DNA from: Candidatus Omnitrophota bacterium
GTDB lineage: Bacteria; Omnitrophota; Omnitrophia; Omnitrophales; Aquincolibacteriaceae
NCBI GenBank assembly: GCA_020632475.1
Contig: JACKFM010000003.1
Span: 149,043 to 213,042, forward strand
Length of the DNA: 64,000 nt
Reading direction: 5' to 3'
Below are positions 1 to 9,307 of the stretch, one piece after another; position 1 is the first letter of the stretch; the number at the start of each line of letters is the position of its first letter. The notes under the pieces were generated by a model. That model did not search any database, was not told where the DNA came from, and worked only from the letters and a program-made list of their open reading frames with translations. The position numbers and the translations under genes are program-made.

Positions 1-1
1 G

Positions 2-3000
2 ACATGCAGTTTCAGTGCTTCGGCTTCGGGCGTAAGCTGCTTGTCTGCATCCATTAGCTTCCAGTGCGGAAGTACCGATACGAACACCTCGACTGATACA
101 AGCACAGATACCGGAACCAGCAATGCTTGTACGGCGGATGGTGATTGTGATGACATGAATGTTTGTACCAGTAATACCTGTGAGGATCGCGATGGAGATG
201 GTGTGAAAACATGCTATGCGACTCCAGTGCCAGACGGAGCCGCATGTAGCGACGATGGATTGTCCTGTACGGATGATTTATGCAACAACGGTCATTGTGT
301 GCATACGGATAACTGTACAGCACCGGAGACATGTGACATGAAGGCCGGTATATGTTACGGATGCCCTGCGGGAACAAAACCCTGTGGTGGTGTATGTATT
401 TCAGCGGCTCTCTGTTGTGTCAACAGCGATTGCGATGATGCGGATTCCTGCACAGATGATATTTGTGCTTGGGGAGAATGCACTAATCCGCCGCTTGATC
501 CTTTGCCTGCCCACTGCCCGACTGATACCGACACTGATACAGCCACGAATACGAATACCGGAGGCGGTTTATGTCCCGCGGGATATCATTTAGGACAAAT
601 GTGTATGGTGGGGAATATTCCTCATTGCGGAGCTGAGGAAACAGAAGTGGATTGCTTAAATGGCGCTCCGGATTGTTGCTGCTGCGGAGGTGGAACAGCG
701 ACCGAAACTGATACCGCTACAAATACGGACACAGATACCAATGGGGGATGTGGCCTCGGTTTGAGTTGTATGGACCCACTATCGATATGTCCCAATGGTC
801 TTAATCCGCATTGTACGAAGCCTGCAGCAACATGTGCTGTCGGTGAACAATGCTGCGAATGTAGGGCGGGTACATCGACCGATACAAATACCGATACGGC
901 TACAGGAACCGGAGGAGGAGAATGCTGTCCGGATCGCTGCCAAAATGGATACCGGTGTCCCATGGCCTGTTATGGAACATGCTATGCTGACGGCAGTTGT
1001 TTGAACGGTAGCGGCATTGATGCCTGTGGAGACATGGGAGCTCCATGCTACCTAGATCCTACATGTGGTACTGGAACATCGACCAGTACAGATACAAATA
1101 CCGGTACCGAAGGACTTTGTCCTGGTGACCCGGGCTATTGCGGAGTTTGCGGAATTCAGGTTTGTTGTGGCTCTGAAGGATGGAAATGTCCCTTGCAGAC
1201 ATTTGAGGCCTGTCTTAACCCTTGTAGCGGCGGAACCGCTACAAATACCGGAACAGGAACGAATACATCAACCGGTACTGTCAGTGGATGCCCGGGGACT
1301 TGTTGCTCAACGATGGGTCCGGACCCAGGGTGTGATGCCAATGGATTAGATCCTGATGGTGCTCCCCTTGCCTGTGGAACCAATAGCGTGTGCTGTGCCA
1401 CTGGCTGTAAAGGGAACACCGGAACAGGAACCGGCACCGATACGAGTATATCGACAGGGACTGGCGGCAGTTGTTACCAACCGACATGTACTCAACAAAA
1501 AGGACCCGATGGATCGTGCCATGAGATCATTTTGGATTGCGCGTTGGGGGGTTCAGTCGCCCTGTCAGCCGGAAGCTGTGAAAATGATGGATGTACGGGG
1601 ACAGCAGTATGCTGTGTGCCACCCGATCCTCTTCATCCCGGTCAGCCAATGCCGGGAGCCACGTGTTGTTCGATAACGAATACTGGAACAAATACAGCAA
1701 CCGGTACGGATACCAATACTGCGAGTAGTTGTGATCCGCCCTGTGATCCGGGTGAATGTTTTGAAGCTCCGGACGGCAGCGGCTGTGTGCAATGTCCCGC
1801 TGATTTTTGTGTGGATGGGATGTGTCTGTCTTCTGAGGCACCCTGTCTGCCGGTCGAGTGTCCGTGTTCAGGCCCGACCGGAACGGGTACCGGAACAAAC
1901 ACCGGGACGGGTACAGGGACAAGCGGAACCGGCACAAGTACCGGAACTGGTACGGGTGGCGGCGGCAGCTGCTACGATGGTGTTTGCAGCTCGGATGAAT
2001 CAATGTGTTGTCTTTGCGTGGAATCCGGACAGGATTGTTATAATCCCGGTATTGCGTGTGATCCTGCCGACTCATGTGGGACTAGCGGGGTTTGCGGAAA
2101 TGGTATTGTAGAACCCGGAGAAGTTTGTGATGATGGAGGAATGGGCTATTCCTGTACACTGGATTGTAGTGCTGAAAACTGTTTGTTCAAAGGCGGAAGC
2201 TGCTGCACCTGGTCAGGCCCCGAGAAAACTTGTGATTCAAATGGTCAGGCAAGCGGCTCCTGGGTTTGCGGGGGGAGTTTTACCTGCTGTGCCAGCGGTT
2301 GTGGCGATGCGCCCCCTTGTGTTTTGAACGGATTTACTTGTCTTGATTACAATACATTACCCGGTCCGATTCCGCATTGTCCTAATCCCGGAGCCGCATG
2401 GGGAGATTGTCATCCCGGTCAGTTGTGCTGTAACGGTACAGGGACAGGTACGGGAACTGGAACCGGAACAGGAACGGGAACTGGGACAGAAGTAGGAACG
2501 GGTACCGAGACAGAAGTAGGAACGGGCACCGAGACTGCAACAGAACAACCCGAGTGTGAAGAAACCGAGAATTATTGTTTTGTCCTTTCCGGCGGAGTCG
2601 GGTGTACGGTTTGGCGGCATATTGAGAATACCTGTACCACTTATGATGAATCAGGTAACGAGATTGACCACGAGGTCATTGTCAGCGAAGGCTGTGACCC
2701 GGGCTGTATCAGCTGTAGTGATGTCTCGCAGTGCAGTGAAACAGAGGACGGAGTGGCTGAAGATAAGAATTGCTGTTCACTCGAAGGTGCTGAGGCTGCT
2801 CCTGTCTGTACACCCACAGGAACACATCCTGATCCCGAATGCCATCCGGGTGAATGTTCGGCAAGTGAGGTTTGCGCCAGTAGTTGTGCGGAATTAGGCC
2901 GTCTTGAAAATGGAACTTGCGGCGGAGGGTTGTGTTGTCGACTGGTGGAATGTCATGACGAGGAGGGCGCATGTAAGAGCTCATGTGATGTGGATGAAAC

Positions 3001-5176
3001 AGATCTGGGCAGTTATCCCGATTGTGCTGGGGCAACCACGTGTTGCGTCACAAAACCGGATGACGGCAAGTGCAAGAATGCTGCGGATTGTGACGACGGA
3101 ATTGATTGTACCGACGATCAATGTACGGCCGATGGGGCTTGCTCTCATACTTCAAACTGTCCGGATCCGAAAGTGTGTACACTAAGCGGTTGCCAGGATA
3201 ATTGTCTTGGCGGCGTAGCCGCTTGCGGTAATGGAACTTGCCCCGTGATTTGTGTGCCTGACAGCAATGAATGCGGGCATACGCCGGATCCGTGTAATAG
3301 TTGTGAAATAGAACCGTGTACAGATTGCGTTAGTAATAGTGATTGTTCCTCCATGTGCGGAGCCTGCGGTGATCATGAGGGGGTTTGTCAAAAAGCCTGT
3401 TCGCCCGGGGAGTGTCAAGGCGGTTATTGCGTAGTCGATGAAACCGCTCCACCTGAATATGAGAATTGTTCGGCCAGTGAATGTGAAGGTTCATCCTGTA
3501 CAACCGACGATGATTGTCCGGGCACATGTGCTGATTGCGATCTTCAACCCGCCCTAGGGGGTGCGTGTGATTCGGTTTGCTATAACGGGTTATGCCAGGG
3601 CGGACATTGCGTTGCCGGATCCGGAATCGAGAATCAGTATTTTGGCGGAAGCTGTTCGGCAAGCTGTACGGAAGACGGGAATTACTGTTGTGATGGGCAT
3701 TGTACAACGGAGGCTTCGACTCAGTGTGACGACCCTGAGTGCGGAGACGGTACGGTTGATCCTGGTGAGGAATGTGATGACGGTAATACTGCCGATGGAG
3801 ATGGCTGTAGCAGCGCCTGCAGTTCAGAACCTCCGGTTTCATGCAGTGGTCCTTCGGATTGTCCGCATGTCCCCTACGGAACATGTGCCCCTGATACACC
3901 CGGTAATTGTACTCAACCGGCAACCGCGCGTACTTGTAACATGACGACGCATGTGTGTGAAAATGCGGGAGATACCGTTATTCCGTGCGAATGTCCTCCA
4001 ACGTGTACAAGCGATTCGGATTGTCCGATTGTTCCGAATGGATCCTGTACGCCCGTATCGTCAGCCCCCGATGAAACCGATTGCACGCAGCCGGGTATTG
4101 CCCGGACATGTAATACTTCGACAGGCTATTGTGAAGACGGTGGGGCAACTACGATTCCGTGTGTTTGTCCTACGGGGTGTAGAAGTGATGCCGATTGCGA
4201 TGACAGTATGAGTTGTACGGATGATGCCTGCAATACGACGGATGGATCCTGCTCACACACTTCAAACTGTTCCGATCCTCAGGTCTGTACCTCAAGCGGT
4301 TGTGCGGATGGCTGTGAGGGCGGCGTGCCGGCCTGTTCTGGTGGGATATGTCCGGCGATTTGTACCGCTGACGTCAATGAATGTGGGAACCCTCGCGATC
4401 CCTGTAATGATTGTGTTTTTATCCCCTGCGGATGTACAAGCGATGGAGATTGCGATGACGGTATGAGTTGTTCGGATGATACCTGTGATACGACGGATGG
4501 ATCATGCTCACACGCTTCAAACTGTTCCGGTTCTCAGGTCTGTACCTCAAGTGGGTGCGCAAATGACTGTGGTGGCGGCGTGCCGGCCTGTTCTGGTGGA
4601 GTATGTCCGGTCAATTGTACCGCTGACGTTAATGAATGCGGAAATCCTCGCGATCCCTGTAATGATTGTGCTTTTATTACCTGTCCTGATACCGATACGG
4701 ATACGAGTACTGACACAGGTGGCAGTGCTTATGATTGTACGGATGTTGGGTTAGAGGATTCCTCATCGGCTTGTGTGACAGGCTGTTATAGTAGCGGAAC
4801 GGCCACCCTGCCGGACAGCTCTACAAAAACTTGTTATACCTGTCTGGGTGCTACGACCCATGTCACGCCTTCGGATGTGTGTAGCGGAAAGACTTACACG
4901 ACAGCAAGTTCTAATCCTTGTGTGACTTCCTGCGGAAATTCCGGAAGCGGAACTTCGGGAGACAAATGTCCTGCAGGCAGTGCCGTTGACTTTGTCGGCA
5001 GCACACAAACTGTTTATTGCTGCGAATGTGCCAGCGTAGGAGACTGTGATGGTTTAATTGATGACTGTTGTGGCCCTGGTGCCAGCGATGTCAAAAAGGT
5101 GAATGACACCACAGCCATTACTTGTTCGACTTGTAAATATGAGTGTAAAGACGTAGACTGCGAATCATGTGAATAA
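2..5176 (+). CDS. Giant cysteine-rich, Thr-linker surface protein (5' end outside window)
   Basis: The reading frame is open to the left edge with no stop, so the true start probably lies upstream; a TTG at 41 is the first in-frame start-like codon. The roughly 1,720 visible residues alternate Cys-rich modules with low-complexity linkers of Thr-Asp/Thr-Asn (near 71-125, 520-560, 690-745, 870-910) and Thr-Gly (1875-1955, 2430-2545). Two modules match the DUF4215-type pattern CGNG.VEPGE.CDDG (about 2090-2140 and 3739-3822), known from secreted proteins of myxobacteria and candidate phyla. Three related modules of about 80 residues lie at 3085-3320, 4193-4447 and 4448-4690. No transmembrane anchor or sorting signal is visible at the C-terminus, which ends in a Cys cluster. 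The dense even-spaced cysteines suggest an extracellular disulfide-bonded fibre, perhaps O-glycosylated at the Thr linkers; this is inference. The substrate or partner is unknown. Confidence 0.8.
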   Translation, partial: TCSFSASASGVSCLSASISFQCGSTDTNTSTDTSTDTGTSNACTADGDCDDMNVCTSNTCEDRDGDGVKTCYATPVPDGAACSDDGLSCTDDLCNNGHCVHTDNCTAPETCDMKAGICYGCPAGTKPCGGVCISAALCCVNSDCDDADSCTDDICAWGECTNPPLDPLPAHCPTDTDTDTATNTNTGGGLCPAGYHLGQMCMVGNIPHCGAEETEVDCLNGAPDCCCCGGGTATETDTATNTDTDTNGGCGLGLSCMDPLSICPNGLNPHCTKPAATCAVGEQCCECRAGTSTDTNTDTATGTGGGECCPDRCQNGYRCPMACYGTCYADGSCLNGSGIDACGDMGAPCYLDPTCGTGTSTSTDTNTGTEGLCPGDPGYCGVCGIQVCCGSEGWKCPLQTFEACLNPCSGGTATNTGTGTNTSTGTVSGCPGTCCSTMGPDPGCDANGLDPDGAPLACGTNSVCCATGCKGNTGTGTGTDTSISTGTGGSCYQPTCTQQKGPDGSCHEIILDCALGGSVALSAGSCENDGCTGTAVCCVPPDPLHPGQPMPGATCCSITNTGTNTATGTDTNTASSCDPPCDPGECFEAPDGSGCVQCPADFCVDGMCLSSEAPCLPVECPCSGPTGTGTGTNTGTGTGTSGTGTSTGTGTGGGGSCYDGVCSSDESMCCLCVESGQDCYNPGIACDPADSCGTSGVCGNGIVEPGEVCDDGGMGYSCTLDCSAENCLFKGGSCCTWSGPEKTCDSNGQASGSWVCGGSFTCCASGCGDAPPCVLNGFTCLDYNTLPGPIPHCPNPGAAWGDCHPGQLCCNGTGTGTGTGTGTGTGTGTEVGTGTETEVGTGTETATEQPECEETENYCFVLSGGVGCTVWRHIENTCTTYDESGNEIDHEVIVSEGCDPGCISCSDVSQCSETEDGVAEDKNCCSLEGAEAAPVCTPTGTHPDPECHPGECSASEVCASSCAELGRLENGTCGGGLCCRLVECHDEEGACKSSCDVDETDLGSYPDCAGATTCCVTKPDDGKCKNAADCDDGIDCTDDQCTADGACSHTSNCPDPKVCTLSGCQDNCLGGVAACGNGTCPVICVPDSNECGHTPDPCNSCEIEPCTDCVSNSDCSSMCGACGDHEGVCQKACSPGECQGGYCVVDETAPPEYENCSASECEGSSCTTDDDCPGTCADCDLQPALGGACDSVCYNGLCQGGHCVAGSGIENQYFGGSCSASCTEDGNYCCDGHCTTEASTQCDDPECGDGTVDPGEECDDGNTADGDGCSSACSSEPPVSCSGPSDCPHVPYGTCAPDTPGNCTQPATARTCNMTTHVCENAGDTVIPCECPPTCTSDSDCPIVPNGSCTPVSSAPDETDCTQPGIARTCNTSTGYCEDGGATTIPCVCPTGCRSDADCDDSMSCTDDACNTTDGSCSHTSNCSDPQVCTSSGCADGCEGGVPACSGGICPAICTADVNECGNPRDPCNDCVFIPCGCTSDGDCDDGMSCSDDTCDTTDGSCSHASNCSGSQVCTSSGCANDCGGGVPACSGGVCPVNCTADVNECGNPRDPCNDCAFITCPDTDTDTSTDTGGSAYDCTDVGLEDSSSACVTGCYSSGTATLPDSSTKTCYTCLGATTHVTPSDVCSGKTYTTASSNPCVTSCGNSGSGTSGDKCPAGSAVDFVGSTQTVYCCECASVGDCDGLIDDCCGPGASDVKKVNDTTAITCSTCKYECKDVDCESCE
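4193..4690 (+). repeat. Tandem 255-bp (85-codon) repeat inside the giant gene
   Basis: The stretch starting GATTGCGATGAC at 4193 recurs at 4448, an offset of exactly 255 bases (85 codons). The two units are nearly identical at nucleotide level across most of their length; the second ends near 4690. A more diverged relative lies at about 3085-3320. The in-frame duplication looks recent compared with the other modules. Confidence 0.85.
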
Positions 5177-5219
5177 TACGTCAGCTGATCAAGATAAAAT
5201 CAGGTTTGTTTAAACTCGG

Positions 5220-6659
5220 ATGTCTACAATTTCCCACAATAAAAAGTCCTCAGAAGTACTCTTTGAATTTCTTTTCACAAGCCTAACGGTATTGTTTTTA
5301 CTGGCGCTCGGTTCAGAACATAATAATCGGGATCTTCTGCGAATGATCCTGTGTTTTGTGACTGTGATTTTTCTTTTTGTCAGAAGAGGAACTCTCCTTA
5401 AAATCCCACAAAAAATCCCTTTGGTTTTTTATTACGCGGGACTTTTTCTGGCATTTCAATTCTTAAGAAGCGTGTGGGCTTTAGCGGACCATTCCATGTG
5501 GAACCACGGTATGGCCAACGAGCCGCCTGAGAAGCTGTTTAATGCGTACTTCACGTCTCCGATAAGATGGTTTTTTTATTTCAGTATGATGACCATGGGA
5601 TGGCTTTATTACAATGGAAAGTCTTCTTTGCGGCGGTTTATGAATATCTGCGGATGGGCTTGTTTTGTCTTTGCGATGAATGCGATTCCGGCCTGCCTAT
5701 TTAACCGGGGGGCTTATTATCAAGCCGCTAACGGAAAATGGGGATTTTTTTATCCGCTTGTTTATTTCGCCGACTGGGTGCCTAAATATTGGATCAGCCG
5801 TTTTGCTTTCGCGAATCATATCGGGGATGTGATCGGTTTTGGTTTTTTTCCGGCGATCGGTCTGGCGCTTTATGCCCATCATATCTATCGGGAGAAAAAA
5901 AGAAATCATGAAATACTGCCCTCGGATAGGGCTTTTGCACGAACGATTCCCTATATGGCTTTGCGTTTAACCATGGCCGCTGCCATGGCAACGGCTATTC
6001 TTCTTATCTTTTCACGCGGAACGATGCTTTGCTTTTTTATGGCTGCTGTTATTTTTTCGGTGGCTATTGTCATGAAGCTTATGAAAAAAATCCCATGGTT
6101 TAGTGTGACCCTTGTTGTTTTACTCAGTTCAGGTTTTGTTTTTTGGTCCGGTAATTTCAAAAAAGCCTGGAAAGAGGTCCTGACCGTCAGTCAGGAAAAG
6201 GGGAAGGAGGAATCCTCTTCCGGGGCCAATGTCTCCGGAGCTAAAATCGCCCTAGCCCTTCATCATGACCACCCGTTTTTTGGGGTTGGAACCCGGGGCT
6301 ATCCTTATTATGCAGCGTTTACGGCTAAAAGAGACGGGATTTTTATTCATAAAAATATTCCGACCGAAAAATTTTATGCGATGTCGCATTATTTGCAAAT
6401 ATGGGCGGAACAGGGGGCCGGAGCCTATTTTTATTTTTTATTTCTGTTGGCTTATTGCATGACGATGATCCGGGGTTTAGTCAAAACTAAAAGCCGGTTT
6501 AAATTTATCACCGCCCTTTCATTTTTCACCTTTGTCGTTATGAGTCTTGGCCATGCTGCGATTGGATATTCGATGGAAAGATTTAATCTGGCCATGCTTG
6601 TATTTATCAGTATGGGGGTCAGCCTTGCGGCGGTACGCGATGATTTTATCCATGAGTAA
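5220..6659 (+). CDS. O-antigen ligase-like polytopic membrane protein (WaaL/Wzy_C type)
   Basis: A 479-residue, very hydrophobic protein with about ten predicted membrane segments. A large loop near residues 340-400 contains HPFFGVGTRGY and, further on, HYLQIWAEQGAG, the pattern typical of the Wzy_C/O-antigen ligase family, which joins undecaprenyl-linked glycans to an acceptor at the periplasmic face. It starts 43 bases after the giant Cys/Thr-rich gene and overlaps the following hydrolase gene, so the three may be co-transcribed. A glycan ligase next to a Thr-rich secreted protein makes protein O-glycosylation (PglL-like activity) a possible alternative to LPS ligation; sequence alone does not separate these. 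No good Shine-Dalgarno is seen before ATG 5220. Confidence 0.75.
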   Translation: MSTISHNKKSSEVLFEFLFTSLTVLFLLALGSEHNNRDLLRMILCFVTVIFLFVRRGTLLKIPQKIPLVFYYAGLFLAFQFLRSVWALADHSMWNHGMANEPPEKLFNAYFTSPIRWFFYFSMMTMGWLYYNGKSSLRRFMNICGWACFVFAMNAIPACLFNRGAYYQAANGKWGFFYPLVYFADWVPKYWISRFAFANHIGDVIGFGFFPAIGLALYAHHIYREKKRNHEILPSDRAFARTIPYMALRLTMAAAMATAILLIFSRGTMLCFFMAAVIFSVAIVMKLMKKIPWFSVTLVVLLSSGFVFWSGNFKKAWKEVLTVSQEKGKEESSSGANVSGAKIALALHHDHPFFGVGTRGYPYYAAFTAKRDGIFIHKNIPTEKFYAMSHYLQIWAEQGAGAYFYFLFLLAYCMTMIRGLVKTKSRFKFITALSFFTFVVMSLGHAAIGYSMERFNLAMLVFISMGVSLAAVRDDFIHE

Positions 6660-7452
6660 GGCTTTTCGAAATATAAAAGGGATTTCCTTTTCCAATATTG
6701 TCTTTATAGGGCTCATGATCGTGCAAACAAACTGCGGGTACAGCCAAGTTTCCCATGATTTTTTTGAGACAGGCTCAAATAGGGAAGTGCCGGTCATTGT
6801 ATCTGCTCCGGACAAAGATGAATTATTGCAAAAAATGGGATTGGAATATTATCTTTTCATGCCTGATGCGGATACAAAGATCGAAAGATATCCATTGATC
6901 TATGTTTACCACGGGCGGAACGAATTTGCTGATGAAACACTGTCTCTTTGGAAAAAATATGCACAAAAAAATGGTTTTATGCTTCTGATTCCTCAGAGAG
7001 AGCGTCCCTATGAGGATAAACCTGCCGATCTGGAGGAATTCTATTTACTCCTTGATAAGATAATTTCCGAGTATCCCGTGGATCCGGACCATGTTTATTT
7101 GGCCGGTGTCTCGGCCGGTGGGCTGATCGCTAAATGGCTTCTTATGCAAAATCCAAAAATGTGGCATGGGGTTATTTTTATTGCCTCGCCTCCTTTTCGT
7201 AATGGAGATTTTCGAAAAATTGATTTTAGAGAATACCCCCCTATTCTTTATGTTCATGGCTGGAAAGACCCGCAATTTGATATTGTCGAGACAGTCGAAT
7301 GCGTTGAGGAATTACTAAAGCGAGGGGTTAAAGTTCAGTTGTATGACTATAAACACGGCGTTCATGAACATAATCCCAGGTGGAACAAACGCATCTTTAA
7401 ATGGCTAGAATTGATTAATGCGAGTAGAGAAGGACTGAGGACTGAGGACTGA
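6652..7452 (+). CDS. Secreted alpha/beta-hydrolase (esterase/PHB-depolymerase-like)
   Basis: A 266-residue protein with an N-terminal hydrophobic segment (about residues 12-28) consistent with export. The nucleophile elbow GVSAGG places the catalytic Ser at residue 154; HGWKD and the late GVHEHNP stretch are candidates for the acid and His of the triad. The fold resembles the feruloyl-esterase/PHB-depolymerase/LpqC branch of alpha/beta hydrolases; the substrate is unknown. I chose ATG 6652, which overlaps the end of the ligase gene by 8 bases and directly precedes the signal-like segment; the longer frame from 6547 would lie inside that gene. The last codons (EGLRTED and stop) are encoded by a GGACTGA triplet repeat, so the tail is probably not native protein sequence. 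Confidence 0.75.
   Translation: MSKAFRNIKGISFSNIVFIGLMIVQTNCGYSQVSHDFFETGSNREVPVIVSAPDKDELLQKMGLEYYLFMPDADTKIERYPLIYVYHGRNEFADETLSLWKKYAQKNGFMLLIPQRERPYEDKPADLEEFYLLLDKIISEYPVDPDHVYLAGVSAGGLIAKWLLMQNPKMWHGVIFIASPPFRNGDFRKIDFREYPPILYVHGWKDPQFDIVETVECVEELLKRGVKVQLYDYKHGVHEHNPRWNKRIFKWLELINASREGLRTED
7432..7452 (+). repeat. Triple GGACTGA direct repeat forming the 3' end of the hydrolase gene
   Basis: GGACTGA occurs three times head to tail. The hydrolase stop codon TGA is the last three bases of the third copy, so the final residues of the protein are repeat-encoded. Confidence 0.8.
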
Positions 7453-7493
7453 ATTCTCAATTTCTCAAAAGCTTTTGAATTTCAGCTTTAAAC

Positions 7494-8855
7494 TCATTCT
7501 TGGATAATATAGGAGCTTCCGGGGATCTTTTTAACTTCACTTTTGACTTTGACTGCACGGGCCAGACAATCGAAATAATCGGCAAAATCATGTTTTGTAT
7601 TTGAAACGCCGGCTAAAGAAAGCCCCATCAGCGGAATTTTGGCCTTTTGATAATCGTTTAAATCATCGCCCTCTTTTAACTGAGCCCGGCGGTCTACGGC
7701 AAGGATATAACCGCGCTCATAATCCTCCTTACGGTAAAATCTTTTTGCAATCTGCTCATCAAAATTTTTAACTACATATTCGGCCACTTCCTTGGCTTTT
7801 TGCTGGCTGACAATAACGACAAAGTCGTCACCACCCTGATGGCCGACAAAATCCGTTTTTGATCCCGCGGTGTTAATGGCTTCGCGCAAAAGAACGGCCG
7901 TTTGTTTAATGACTTCATCCCCGCGTGCAAGGCCGTAGGAATCGTTGAAGGCCTTAAAACGGTCAAGGTCTGCGTGGAAAAGAACAAATTTCTGTTTTTC
8001 ATGAATGCGTTTTTTTAAGGCATCAAAAATTCCCTTGTTGCCCGGCAGCTGTGTCAGGGGATTGGCATCTTCAGCCTTGGCTTTCATATGCATCAGTGAT
8101 TCACTCATGTGGTTAAATGTATGTGCAAGGGTCTCAATTTCATCACCGGTTGAAATGATGACCTGACCGCCCAAATGTCCTTCCATAATTCGTTGTGTTG
8201 CTTTATTGAGGCTTTTGATCGGTGTTACGATAATCTTTGCCAATCCGCGTCCCATGAGCAGCCCGGTGATAAGAACGAAAAAGACGATCATCAGAAGTGT
8301 CGCCCGGGAGTCCTTTAAAACGTCTTCAACTTTTGCCAGGGGATAGATCATGCGAACAATCCAGATCTGCTCAGGTCTAAGGGGCGATTGAACCGGAATA
8401 TAGGCGATAAGATTTTTGAGTTGTTTGTCGACTTGCAGGTAATAAGATTTGCCGTGTGATTTTTCCAGAATGCTTCGTTCTGAAGCTTGATCATCAGTCA
8501 CAGACCAGCCTAGAGCACTCTTCTCCAAGATTAACTGATGATGCAGTAAATCATAGAGATCAACAGGGATGGACCGTTCAATATTAACCAGCTCACTAAT
8601 TTTTTTAACCCGTGAAATAAGCTCATGGTGGTTAATCGGCTGCTCGGTCAGATTTTCAAGTGCTTTAAAAGCCGTATCAAAAATAAACCGGCTTTCAATT
8701 TTATAATATTCATTCATGCTCCCCATGCGATTGGTTAATTGAATCGCCATGAAGATAAAACTGAGAAAAAAAAGCGGAATGGTAAGCCGGAAAGAAATAC
8801 GTCTGAAAAGGGTTGTTTTCTGATGCTTTGATTTTTTCCTAACATGTTTATTCAT
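7494..8855 (-). CDS. Membrane GGDEF protein with HAMP domain (GGDDF active-site variant)
   Basis: A 453-residue protein: a basic N-terminus, TM1 at about residues 23-43, a periplasmic sensor region to about 185, TM2 at about 190-210, a HAMP linker, then a GGDEF-fold domain (about 275-430). The family makes cyclic di-GMP from GTP. The signature reads GHQGGDDF, with Asp replacing the metal-binding Glu of GGDEF/GGEEF, so catalytic activity is uncertain. The HADLDRF metal-site motif is retained. It is transcribed divergently from the exopolysaccharide operon at 9308, suggesting a linked regulatory role. It could be an active cyclase with a conservative change or a GTP/c-di-GMP-sensing relic. Confidence 0.85.
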   Translation of the reverse strand: MNKHVRKKSKHQKTTLFRRISFRLTIPLFFLSFIFMAIQLTNRMGSMNEYYKIESRFIFDTAFKALENLTEQPINHHELISRVKKISELVNIERSIPVDLYDLLHHQLILEKSALGWSVTDDQASERSILEKSHGKSYYLQVDKQLKNLIAYIPVQSPLRPEQIWIVRMIYPLAKVEDVLKDSRATLLMIVFFVLITGLLMGRGLAKIIVTPIKSLNKATQRIMEGHLGGQVIISTGDEIETLAHTFNHMSESLMHMKAKAEDANPLTQLPGNKGIFDALKKRIHEKQKFVLFHADLDRFKAFNDSYGLARGDEVIKQTAVLLREAINTAGSKTDFVGHQGGDDFVVIVSQQKAKEVAEYVVKNFDEQIAKRFYRKEDYERGYILAVDRRAQLKEGDDLNDYQKAKIPLMGLSLAGVSNTKHDFADYFDCLARAVKVKSEVKKIPGSSYIIQE

Positions 8856-9125
8856 AATGTGTTACTTTAACGGCTTGCATTCTGTGATACTTGAAGCCCT
8901 TTTTAAAGGTCATTAAGTCGGGTGGTTCGAACCCTTTATTTTTTAAAAAATCATAACCTGCTATATTTAAAAGAGTTACAATTAAATTATTGTACTCTAA
9001 ATTATACTCCATTACCGTTGTTTTTTGCCGATATATAGGAGGATAGCTGATAGCAGCTAATTTTAAAAGTATCTATTTATAATTTTAACGATCAAAGTTA
9101 TTTCTTTAATAAAATGATAGCGCAG

Positions 9126-9155
9126 TTGACATTCCTATTCGTCTTAAGTTATTAT
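9126..9155 (+). promoter_or_regulatory. Sigma70-type promoter of the EPS operon
   Basis: TTGACA at 9126-9131 and TATTAT at 9150-9155 with an 18-base spacer, 152 bases before the GTG start at 9308. Confidence 0.55.
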
Positions 9156-9211
9156 TTTATTAGGAGATAGAGCAAAAAAAGATTCAGACTCAGAGTCTAA
9201 CCAGAAATATG

Positions 9212-9291
9212 GTCTGAGGTATAGGGCATTTGTTGATATCTTAATATTACAGAATAAGTTACAGCGTTTAGATGCCCTAACGGTTTCAGAC
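9212..9291 (+). promoter_or_regulatory. Large hairpin in the EPS operon leader
   Basis: GTCTGA (9212-9217) and TAGGGCAT (9222-9229) pair with ATGCCCTA (9272-9279) and TCAGAC (9286-9291), separated by a 4/6-base internal loop. The apical region is AT-rich. The structure ends just before the Shine-Dalgarno AAGGGAG (9297-9303), where folding could affect translation initiation. It does not match the c-di-GMP-I consensus as I know it. Confidence 0.5.
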
Positions 9292-9307
9292 TATTGAAGG
9301 GAGACGT

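Larger units (their letters stand above)
8856..9307. other. Divergent intergenic region of the GGDEF gene and EPS operon
   Basis: This 452-base AT-rich gap holds the divergent control region. On the plus strand it contains a promoter-like pair (9126-9155), a short palindrome AGACTCAGAGTCT at 9186-9198 that could be an operator, and a long imperfect hairpin (9212-9291) just before the EPS start codon. No ORF with coding character was seen. Confidence 0.6.

Noticed and set aside
4680..4720. Thr-Asp repeat tract considered as a CRISPR or satellite array
   Set aside because: It is in-frame coding low complexity with varied codons and no spacer structure.
54..5008. Numerous minus-strand and alternative-frame ORFs within the giant Cys-rich gene
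   Set aside because: They follow from the repetitive GC/AC-rich codons of the linkers, have His/Tyr/Pro- or Val/Pro-rich repeat translations, no ribosome sites and no recognisable domains.
9200..9300. Possible cyclic di-GMP riboswitch in the EPS leader
   Set aside because: The hairpin lacks the GEMM-type conserved bases and tetraloop-receptor features.
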